This document shows positions 23,001-34,800 of a stretch of DNA of 64,000 nt, in pieces; position 1 is the stretch's first letter, and each line of letters starts with the position of its first letter. The position numbers and the translations under genes were made by a program. This DNA comes from Eutreptiella sp. 'Long Island Sound 2002' (lineage: Eukaryota > Euglenozoa > Euglenophyceae > Eutreptiales > Eutreptiaceae), in contig OZ038398.1 of the NCBI GenBank assembly GCA_964036045.1, forward strand, positions 28,264,309 to 28,328,308, in the 5' to 3' direction. The notes beneath the pieces are model-generated. The model did not search any database. It was given only the letters and a program-made list of their open reading frames with translations, and had not been told where the DNA came from.

Positions 23001-26000
23001 AATAGCACTGGCCCCACTGGGGCAGGGGCCCAAATTTGTGACGTGGTGCACTTTTTGGCCAAATTAGAAAGATGGCTAAGCAGAAGGAAGGTGGGGGGAT
23101 AGCAGTTGTGGCCCGCGCGATGTTGGTCACCCGTGCGATCTAGGCCAGGGGAAAGCTGTGGGGGTGGATGGGCATTTGGACTGATTGCGGCCCGCCCTCT
23201 CCAGCCCCTGGACCCCTGTACATACAAAAAGGCAGATGACCCTCTTTTTGTGTATAGCGTGCAAAATTCGAGCAATCCTTCCTTTCTCTGATATATGGCC
23301 AGGTAGGGAAAACAGTCCCCAAAAGATAAAGGGGGTGCGGAGATTCTGGATAATGCAACGAGAAAGGAGGCAGAGATTGCATATTGAAAAATCACAAAAA
23401 ATGTGGAAGGCGGCCAAGGAGAAGAGTGAAGATGGTGATGCTCGTAGTAGTCAAGGCACTGTTGCTCGAGGCACAATGATACATTCTCTTTTGCAGAAAC
23501 TCGCCCACCTGTTGCAATTGGCCATTGAAAAGAGTACCTTGCAGAAATGGGTCAAATGGGCCAATAGGGTTTGTGTTAGCCCTAGCCTTGTGGTGTGGAA
23601 ACAAGTTGCACTCATGGGGTGTGGTTCACCATACTCATCGACCTGTTCCTACATCAAAAAGGCGTCTCGGGATATTCATTGATCCCTCAGGGCGGCGTGT
23701 GAGCATGCCTGTGACACTGATGTCCCCAACTGACTTTCCGCTGATGCTAAGTCCTTCAAAAGTGCTGTATCCGTGTTGCAAAACAGAATCATAACGCTCA
23801 GAGCTATCTTGAGAGAACAAATTGGACAGGCTTTCTTACTGCTGTTTGATGCTGCAACTTGTGACCTACGCATGCTGGGTTACTGTGGTGGGTGTTTTTC
23901 AGATAGGTCCCAGTTGAGTCAGCCAAAAGATGAGCACTGTGTGTGTGTGTGTGTGTTGTGCAGAAACACTCCCACTGAGGCCATACACTGGTGCTAGTTG
24001 TGAGTGTGTACACTGAGGCTGTGTACCATGAGGATATGCACTGCGGGTATGCCGAGGGTACACTGAGAGTGGACACTGAAGATGTGCACTGAAAGAGCAC
24101 ACACCCCTGCACAGTCTGGGGGCCGCCGCAGAGTCATCAGTTGCTTCAAATCAACAAGGACATCTTAATCTGTCATGAAACCGTCACATTGCAACAGCTT
24201 CTACTTCGCATACTGCTTCAGCTTCAATGACAACGGATCATGGTTTTGTACAGGAGGATCTAGAGAAGGCCAAAGTCAACCATCAGGCGGTGGTGCAGAG
24301 CATGAGGGCGCAGATATCAGATATGGAGTCCTCTCGAAATCAGGCCATCGAGGCCAACAAGCAGCTGAAGGTTGTTGCACTCCCGCATCTCCAGGACACT
24401 GCATATCCAACCACACACTGATCCTTTAACCGTATAAGGTGCATTGCGCACAGTTATGTCTTATCAAAGTTCACAACGGTGCATCGTTGATGATTCGTAT
24501 TCAGTGTCCTCACCCGCCGAGGTCTCGGAGGTCTGGGAGCGCGTAGTCAGGCTTAGGATGACTATGTCAGATGCAGGCTTGATGCGGGTAAGAGAGCACA
24601 TGTGTGTGACAATGGCCATGAACAAGAGAGTGGTCGCGGCGGGTGCTTCCAGTCCGCCACAGGCATCTACGAACCTCCTTTCTGTGCAGGATGCCCAACA
24701 CTTGTGAACCCCACGAAATTAACAACAAGTACACCACCCCTGCTTGAGCAAGTATTCCCCACGTCAGGGAAAACAACCGTCAGGACCAAGCAGTGATTGT
24801 GGTGTTTTGGGCCCCATGACGGCAACATTCGTTTAAACCCCCCCCCAAAAACAAGCACAAGTGGGTTGCTGTCCCGAGCAGAATTTTGCTGGGAAACAAG
24901 TGTCATGGGCATGATCCATCCCCTCATTACCACTGCAACTGGCTCACAACCATCTTGCCCTCCGAGCCACCAAACATGGTCCGATGGGGGTTGCTGTGCT
25001 TTGACAAGGCCATGCTTGTGTCACAGAGTGAAAGCAGTAAACTTCAGGAGTACATTAAAGTGCTGGAGACGGAGAACAGTAAGTTGGCTTTGACGCTTTC
25101 GAAGTACGAGAACGCAACTTTCGGGGCAACAGCTGCTGCTGGCCAAACTTCAATTGAGGTGTGCATGCGCAAGTGAGAGAGGGAGGAAGTCTGTGCACAT
25201 GTCCAATTCAGATATCTGTGTGTGTGTGTGTGTGTGTGTTGATTCTTATTGTCACGTCTCGAGGACATGGACTTCAAAAATATTGATGCAAAGTACTGCT
25301 CGCAGCACTATTGGTGACGAGAGGGTTGCTGTGCTGCGGGTGTATGGCATTCTTGCACCCAAAGAACCATCCCCTCCCCAACCCATTTGCCCCCGCCCCC
25401 CAACCCATCCGACCCCCCCCCCCGAACAAGGATGCACGTGTGGCCACTCACTCGCACTGCCAGTCCGCAATTGCGCGTCCCTAATCAATACACATACAGA
25501 TATGCTCGAGAGAGTTCGTGCAATGCATGGGGTAGACCGTTGACAGTACGTTGGCTGATTTTCTTTGATGTCGTTTTGGTAGACCGCTTTTGTTGATTGT
25601 AAATTGTGCCTTTTCAGTTCTCAAGCCCCGACACTCCGACAAGCCCATCCTTTTTCGCTAAGTTATAGCTGGAGGAGTATCTCACCTTGTCACACTTGGG
25701 AATCTCCCTGGGGCCGCGGGGAGAGCAACAACATCTGCGGAGATGTTGTCCAATGGGTAGGGTCTGTGGGTTCGTATGTTGTTCTTAAGGGTGTGGGAGA
25801 CGGAACCTTTGCAGTTGGCCTCGGGGAATTGGCTGATGCCATCTCCTTCCGAGCGCATCAAAGTCACCCTTGCTGGAGGCTGTACAAGTGCAGCGAGTAT
25901 TTGAGGACGGTGGCCAGCCTGTGGGCCATACTTGTACACCTTTCCCTGTGACAAAAAATGATTCAACGTCTTCATTAGTCCTGGACACACATCTGCCCCC

Positions 26001-29000
26001 CCCCCCCCCCCTCAAGTTCTATAGGATGCAATTTTCGGCAATTTCAGATTTTGGCTGCGTGCCAAAGGCGCAGAATTAATTTTCAATGGGGGGCACGGCA
26101 GGGGCTATGTTTTTCAACCGACGTGTGGAGACTCAAAATGTTTAGAATTTCATGGAAAATTCAAATATGTATGAAAAGCGTAAAATATTTTTGCCCCCCA
26201 CCCTCACCCACCATCCCCTTAACCCATTTTGGCTCCTTGGCAACCGCCCGCAGAGGGCCAAAATTTTCTCAAAAGGTTGTTTCCCCCCAACATACTACCT
26301 CAAAATGATCAGCACGTTGCAAAGGGCTGCTGCTGTGGTGTGGAGAGGGTTCTGCACCAGGGTCACCCACACTGCACTTTGGTACCTCTCCTGCAAGAAC
26401 AACGTCCCTGTCAGAACAACAGTCCGTGTTGTTTCTGCAACTTTTTGAGTCCTTCCCTCGCGACGTGTACACATGGGGGGAGGTGTAGGGAGGTGGCCCG
26501 GCGGCCCGGCCCCGTCCTGCCTCTAAGCTAACCCTCGTATGCACAGTGTGCAGGACCTTAATCGGCTACTTTGTTTCCGCAACTTTTTGAACCGTGGAAA
26601 TTGGCAGTACCTTTTTCTGGTGGTCCATGAAGATCAAGTTTTTCTGGTGATCCGGGGCAGGGGATGGTATTTCAGGGATGCTGATGACAGTCCTGCCAAT
26701 TTTCTGCCCCTCTTTCGAGTACGTGACTTTGATGCACCTCCGTAGACATGGCTGCCTTCGATGATGCATTGCTTTGCTGCTTGTGCTTGTGTCTTTTCAC
26801 GGTGCGCACAAACAAGGCCTCTGTCAGACCAACAGGAGGTGTTGCTTCCGTCAGTGCTTTGACCGTTGTTCTTGCAGGCGGCGGCGGGGGGGGGGGGGTG
26901 TTATTTGTGTGAGCCACGGATTCCGTATGGTATGCATATATCCTGAGTTGCTATTTTTTACCCTGTGCATGCTTGGCGGCCAGTGATACCGCTGCAGCGC
27001 TGGGGGGTTGTGCTTCAGTGCCCAAGTGCCTGCACATTGTGACTGATTCATAAGATAGAGTCGCGGTGTCATCTGACACTGTGATCTCTGTAGGTCAAGT
27101 CGACATCAGTCACGTTCCAGTACGTGGTGAGCGACTGCTGCTGTTCCTTGTTGCACATCTCTCACCAGACCGAAAGGCGCCTATGGTACCACTGATGAGG
27201 CTTTTGTTTTGATTCTGCTCGTCTGCTTGTCCCAACCAGACAGCAACTCAAACAGACTCCATACGGGGGGATTCTGTTGGGGTTGGTGGTGTGGAGGGTC
27301 TGCAGCGGCAATGGTGTGTATGCATGTGGTGCTGTGTGGGGCTTGACCCCCGTAAGTTAGCCATCAGAAATGCGTTGTTCGCCGATGAAGCCCGTGCCCC
27401 ATCTCCTGATCCCAAACAGGCTGCAAGTGAGGGCCACCAGGCCTCTCAGACTCTCGGCATTCCCGGTGCAGTTGTCCCACTGTCGCCCCCGCACCCAGTC
27501 ACTGGCATGCATCCCCCGATCCGCCTCGCGGCCCCCAACATGGGCCCTGGATCGGCATTTGCTGCGCCTTCACAGAGCTGCACCACAAGCCCTGAGGCGG
27601 CTGCTGAGCTGCCCCCCTCCATGGGCTATCCCCCCGCCACACCCAGCGTCCCTACCACTGCCATCACCACCACCACCACCACTACCTCGACTGAGCTCAC
27701 TGCAATACAGGTCTGTGCATCGCATTCATTGCGCTGGTCCGTGGCGATGGCACTGCGGGTGCTCTTCAGTCCTCAGCCACAGGAGGAGGTCACCAAGGCG
27801 AGGGGGCAGGCGGAGGGCAGGGCTGTGCTTGGAGTTTCGTTTCTCCGACGGGGGGGGGGGGGGGGGCTCCCCCTCCCCCAAACCTCTCCCCCAAGACCCC
27901 CCCCCCCCTGCATGTACTGACCATGCCCCTCATTCACAGATCTCGAGAATGGCAAACGCCAATCCTGGACAGCCGCTGCAGCCTCCATCCACTGCTCTGC
28001 CATCCGCTGCCTTGGTGACCACCGCCGCTCAGCCCAGCGCTGGCCCACCGGCCCCGAACGGCCCCATCTTTTCCTCCCCCGCGATGCCCCGCTCGCAGCC
28101 ATTCCAAAATGTATGCGTCTGGCTTTGTGCTCCGCATGGGCTATGTGGTCAGGGACCATCAGTGCACGGGTGCAGATGCAGAGACAGGGCGATAGCAGGA
28201 AGGGCAAAGGGGGATACGAGGGAGGGGAAAGGGGATGCTATTTCACTGGGGGATGGGAGGACAGGAGGGGAGGTTCCTGCGAATCTTCTTCAGTCGCTCC
28301 CAGTAGTAGTTTCCTGGGGTTTTGGGTTTTTCTCGGGGTTTTGGAGGTATCGAAAATGCACGCAGCATCCGAAACTTGGGTTGCATGAGAGGGTTGCAAA
28401 AGAGGGTGTTGCATGACGGAACGTACAGAACGTTTGGAACGTTTGGGGTTGCGAGGGTTGCAAAATGGGGTTTTGGGTCAAAACAGCGTCGCCTACGTCG
28501 CGTACGTTTTGTACGTTCTGCCACCCGAGGGTTGCAAAATTGGGTTTTGGGGTTGTGTGCGTTTCGTACGTTTTGTACGTTTTGTACGTTGTAAACTCAA
28601 AACGTAGAAAACGCTTTCAGCAGGGTTTTACCAAAAATCGTAGCACCCGAGACAAAGGAATATAGTAGTCACTCGATTTCCACTTTGCTGTCCAGGTCAA
28701 CATAGAGGCAGCTGCCCAAAAAATCCATTTTGAGCAGCCTTGGTCTTCCTCGGGTACTCTTTTCGATCGAAATGGTTGGCCTGAAAAGAGGCCATCTCTG
28801 AAGCGCACCGGACTGGTGCTCAGTCTGACTGCATGAGGCTGCACAGAGGCTGCTTTGCGCCATGTCTTGGTCTTTTCATTCATCTTTCGGGTGACGTGGT
28901 CCCATTCTGCAGTTCCAGAACGTGCACTCTTTTACTAACAAAGGCTTCGGTGGTGCATCAGGGGCACCAAACTTGGCAAATTTGCATGTGGTCTTAGCAA

Positions 29001-31784
29001 GTGACTATGGACAAAACAGGGCAGCAAGCAAATGCCTTGCCTTCTACAAAGGCAGAATTCTACAACGGCTTTCGACCAGGCTCCCATATCCCCTGCAGAA
29101 CATTGCCCCCAACCCTGAAAAACGCAGCACATTGGCACGCTTCATGTCATGTCATGTCCGGAGAGAGATTCTGCAGTGGGATGGGGTGGGCATCATTGCC
29201 AAGCTTGAACAAATCAGCCCCCTCTGCAAATTTGCATGAGATTCTCTTCAGGTGTGGCGAGTCAATGGCAATGCTGAGGCTTGCGGGAGCGTGTCCAAGT
29301 TGCATTGCGTTGCCGCGGGTCGAGTCAGTGGCGTGTTACCATTCGTAGAGACACTGAGGCCAGTGTTGGTATTTGGTGCCCTTTGCGACCGACAGTGCTC
29401 TGTGTAATTGTGAGGCATTGGGCCGCACATTCATTACAGCATAGTCATGCTATCAATGTGTTAGTGCAGAAGTAGTGGAGGATATCCATAGAGGATATCC
29501 ACACAGGTAGCACACAGGTTGAATGCAAGCTGGACCAGCATCGTGAGGGGATCCATTCGACCTTTGATGGGACGGTCCTTGTGTTGTGCACGTCATCATG
29601 GGGAAGGGCCATTCCTGGCTTTCTTCAAGGGGCCAATGGAGACGTTTCCTCTGGTTCACGATAAGCCAACAGGAAAGGGCATGCTATGTTTTTTTTTCCC
29701 GTAAAGAAGAACCCCGTAAAGAAACACCGGCTGGTCCCTTGCCCTTGTTGATACTTCCTCCCCTACCCCACTTTCACAGCAGCCCCTCTCACACTGTGCC
29801 CAGGCTTTGAGGAATCACCTGGCACAGTGTGCGCCATTAATCTGGGGGCCAACCCCGTTTATGTATCACTGCCCCAAAGCAAAGCACTAAAGCCCCTGGT
29901 GACGTCCATTACCGCTGGTAGGGGGTGATGTGGGGTTGGAGATTGGGGTTGCGTTTGGAGGGGAAGGGTGTTTCACAGGGTTGCATGGGAATAGGCGTTG
30001 TGGATGGATCTTGGACAACACGGGGCAGTGTACCAGGTTGAGTGATGGTGGAAGGGTCCTCCCGAAAACCTCCCTGAAATGAGGGCAAATGGGGAAGCAC
30101 AACCCTGGGCACACCATTGCTCTTGCCATGATTCCTTTCCGCAGCCCGTCCCCAGTGCGCCCGGACAGGCAGACATGTCCCAAGAACACGCTGCGGCAGG
30201 CCTCTCTGCAGTCCACCACTCCGTCAGTAGCGACCATCCCCCGTCGGAGCTCGCATCGTCAAGTGTGTGCTTGTGGGCCATGTAAGGTGTCGGTACTTGT
30301 ATTTGTTTCCCTTGTTCAACGTTTGTGCAAGTGCAAGTGCAAGTGCAAGTGCAGGTGCATGTACATGTATGTGGTGGCCGTGTGGCGGTGGTGTGACACA
30401 CACATGGACAGCCCCACATGCAAGCGGCTGCAACAATGTGCAGCAGAATGCTGCAGACGTAGCCACCACGGTGGATGGTTGGCACGAAGTTGCCCCCCTC
30501 CGCCTCCCCCCACTCTCCCATACCATAGCCTGTAACCTGCATGGCACTGTCTGTGGGACCTCCAAGTAGGATTGCCACGTGGGACCCGAGCGAGCGCCGA
30601 GCAACTTCGTGCCGTCTATGCACGGTCAGGGCTGCCAGGACGGCAGCCTTTGTCGACACATTGCCAACAGCATCAGCTGCTGGTATGTCCATGATGTGCG
30701 CTCAGGCAAACAGGCTTTACGACACTGTTGGGGCCGTTTCTATCACAGGGTTGGCACCCAAAGGAGTTCACTGCCCTGCAAAAGACAGGCTCCCGCCGAA
30801 GGGCGAACGCACAAGTGGCAATACATGCATCCAGCACAGCCACACATGCAACAGGCTGCATGGTACCCACATCGACCACCCACACCATTAGCCCAGGACC
30901 ACCTAGCTGCAGCCAAGAGGCCCATGCACTGCCTCCCCGCCAGCCCATGTGCCCCACACAGTCCGAGACCATGGCACTGCAACCCACACCCGCTCACAGG
31001 CAGGGTGGAAACCACAACAAGGAAGCAACAACAACTTCTCAAGATCTGCGTTCGGAGAGGGGCTGCATTGGCAGCAGCCAACAATAGAATTAAACACAAT
31101 AGCACCATAAAATGTTGCCTTTGACACGGCTGCTTGCGCAGCAAAAACATGGCAAGATCAGCAGATCATGAACCTGCATGAAATCGCAGTATCAATATCT
31201 CGCTGGCTGGAAAATTGGGTGTTATACCCACTCTCCCCCTCCATCAAGCCACCCCCCCCCCCCCCTCCCCCCCGCTCCTATCGCTCCACCCCTTTGGACG
31301 GTCAGCCCTGCGACCCCGCCCGTAGTGGGGCGACTCAGTCGAGTCGAATCCAGCCTCCCTGCGGTGATACAACCACCAGCTTCTGACCACTGGACACAAT
31401 GCGAACCTCACCTCGAAGTTCATCCCAGACCCCCCACCCCCAAACCCCCAGGGCCCTTTACGCATTACTGCTGCCATTGTTGCTGTAGTGCGGCCTGAGA
31501 CGATGAGTGCCATAGAGTTTGCAGTCTCTCTGAAGAAGTGGCTGTTGACGGAAATGGACGCCACCCAAAAGGAACACCCAGCAGGCGCCAGTATGATTTG
31601 CACTCCCTGTGCCCCAGCACCACTCCACAGGCGGTGAAACCGTCTGTGGCCAATCCTCTGACTGTTCCTGAAAAGAGACCAACAACAGCGAAGACGGCAA
31701 GTGCTGCGAGCGATTCCTGGTGATGAAGCACAGGGCAGCTCAAGGGCAGGGGGGCTCACGCAAGACGGTGGCTGTAGAGAGCGA

Positions 31785-31831
<47 letters not shown>

Positions 31832-34800
31832 TTTCCTGCAAGTTGAAACTTAATTTGTAGGTTGAATCTCAGTGTACCACACTCCTCCGGGGGGGCTGAA
31901 GTAGGTACAAAAGAAGGCGCGGCGGGCCTGAGCTGGGGAGGCCTGGGCAGGTCTGGGCAGAACCAATCCGGGCTGCGCTGGGCTGGACTGAGCGAGGCTG
32001 GTTTGGGCTGTTCAGGGCGGGGCAGAACAAATCCGACTGAGAGGGGCAGGGCAGGGCTGGTCTGACCCCAACCGCTGTGGCACTGCTGGAAGCAAGGCGG
32101 TGACGCTGAGGCGGGCTGCAGCCGAACATCTCCTTCTTCATGCACCTACAGAAAGGCGCCTATTGGCGTCGGACATGCTCTGTTTATCTTGTCTGATGAC
32201 CAACTGACGAGGCTTTTTCACTCAGCCAACAACGCTTTGTGCTGTGCATCGCAAATTGTGTGTGTGCTTGTGTGTGTTTGTGCGTGTGCGTGCGTGGGTG
32301 CGTATGTACAGTCTGAATGTGGTGTGCAGTCTGAAGGTCACTGCGTATGGTTCTTTACTGTTTTCGCTGCGATGCCCCAGCAATCATTCAACATAGCTAT
32401 TTCACTCCTAGCGTCACGGGGTACAGACAATTGAAAGGAATCCCTTGCCGTGTGCGAATCCCTGTGGTTGGGGGGTAGTTGTCATGCCTACATGACGCAT
32501 GCCATGTAGCCCATATTCAGGAGGAGCCACGAATGGCTAGGCGGACCTTTTACCAAACAATGAGTGACCGTGCCTCGGCCCACAAAGCAGTTGTTCTGAG
32601 ATGCTTTGTCTTGTGTGCGTGACGGGGGGGGGGGGGGCGGGGGGCACTGTTATCGAATCGTAGGCGCTGTTGGCTCTGGAGTTGCCGCTCTGTTGGTGGC
32701 CAATTTTGAAAACCGGCTGCTGCTGGGGTGCAGCTGGGGCGGGGCATCCTCGGGTCGTGGTGATGTTGTCCTGGAAGCAGCATGACATGCCCAGGGCCAC
32801 TGCCAGCCTTCTGCTTGAATCGGAACAACGCAGGGAGGAGGGGCAGCCCCCTCCTCAGCCCCTTGCAGCCTTGGTGCGTCAAAATGCCTCAAGGGAAGAA
32901 TCAGGTTTTGGAAAGGGGCAAAGATTTTTGGGCCTTTTTTGGTACACAAACCCTTGGGTCTCAAACCCTCCAGACCGCCCCCCCCCCCAAAAGGGCTTTT
33001 TTTTGAACAACTCGGCACCACTGGGGGGGGGGGAGGGGCTGGACTCACCCCCCCAGCCTAGACCCCCCTCCCCCTCTTTAAAAAAAAAGCCCTGCCCCCC
33101 CCCCCTTCTAAAACAAGCCTGCCCACTGCTGTTTGGGGATCCTTGATCGGGTGAGGACTGACAGCAGCATTCCTGTGAACCCTTCGGTGCAAGTCGAGTC
33201 CCTGTGGTTGGCACAGCATGTCCAGGATGGGCACTCAGCCTCAGGGGAGACAGAGTTGACACAAGCCAAGTCTCTCCCTCTCCCTCCCTCCCTCTCTCTT
33301 TGTCGCTCACTCACTCTTGCACTTCAAGGCGGTCAAGTGGCGCAACGAGGATCCCTCGCCCCTGGGGCACTCCCCATGACACGGATATTGTTGACGTTGC
33401 GCGTAGCTTCAGTAATAACGGCCACAACGGCCTCCAATTGCAATTCGCGTTGCACGCAGTCATGTCTAAGCTGTCATCATCATCCCGGACGGCTCAGCCA
33501 TGAACTGGATTGCCCTACATGCAGCGATTCCTTTCCCCGTTGTTTTCAACATGTAGCATCCACTTATCCTCTGTGTTCGACAACCAACGCCATTCCTCAT
33601 TCATGTGGTAGGGGGGGTAGCGGCTGTGCCCCCCCCATTTTCTTTACCGCGGTATTTCGAGCGGAGGATCCCTTGTTGCCCGCATGGTTCATGACTCAGG
33701 TCCCCCCATCCCTGTCGCCTGTGCCCCCGCTTGCCCCTGTCAAGGCTGCAGAAAACTGCTACAGTCGGAATGGAAAACAGGAAAATGAAGGGGTAAATGT
33801 GGGAAGCCTCGAACAATTCAGGGAGTCTGCCGCAAACCTGCTTTACAGCCAGGGGAAAACGGGGGGGGGGGGGGGGGCACAGGAGAATGGCGACTGTGGA
33901 GGGCATTGACAAGTGGGGAGGCAAATGCCCGCTCTTGCAGCGCTGTCTTCTGTCTTCTAGGAACGAGATATTTTTTCCTTTCTTTCTTTTTTTCCGCTAA
34001 GGACGGTCTGTTGGCAGGGGTCGTTCAACCGACGGCGGGTGACAGTCAACCGACAGAGGTTGGCGCTTAACCGACACCGGTTGGCCGATGACCAACCGCA
34101 GTTACTCACCGGCTGGCGCCCTGCGGCGGTTTGAGTGTACCGCAGGCTGCGGCAGTTTGTTTGTTGTCTTAAGGACAGCCCTGCGCTGCTGTTTGATGGA
34201 CGTTTGCCCGCCCGCAGTTGCACAATGGAGCGGGTGCATTCGGCAGTAGCAGAGTGCACGCTGCGCGTTGCTGGTTTGTACTGCTTTGGAAAACAAAGTT
34301 ACGCTTAGTCTTTCAGTTTGGAGTAGCCAAACGGTGCCAAAAGCAGACCCCTCTCCATGAACCACATGTGGCACGTACACATCTACACACATGTGTACAT
34401 GCGGCAGGGGTCGATGGAAAGGCCCGCGCAAGCAATGCGCTCGCCCGGCCAGTGCCCCTGCCGCAGTTGCCAATGCCCAGCACCACCAGGCGACGAAGCC
34501 ATGGTGATCTTTGTCTGAGCGGCAGTGCTTGCACGGGGTGTGATGAGGCCGTCTGCACGGCGGCTGGAGGCAATCACCTGGGCGTCTGTTGATGGGCCTT
34601 CCGTCATTTCTCCTCTCGTCAGCCCACCCCTCCGTCATGCATTGCACAGTCTGAGCACCACCATCACATGATGCTGCCACACCCCGTCCCTTTTCCTTCA
34701 GGCCCTGACCTCCCACGCCCCAGTGAGCAGTCCTTGGAGCATAGCGCCGCTGCATCACCTTTGCCCCAGTTCAGCAGCAGCTCCCCTGCCAGTGCGGTCG

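Noticed and set aside
23497-23570. Tyrosine-recombinase core-binding segment
   Set aside because: Only about 24 residues resemble the family and no catalytic R-H-R-Y part follows.
31632-31723. Alternative last exon of the LRR gene (AVKPSVANPL...)
   Set aside because: Acceptor is acceptable, but the phase from exon 16 leads to an early stop, whereas 34702-34868 joins in phase and completes a frame divisible by three.
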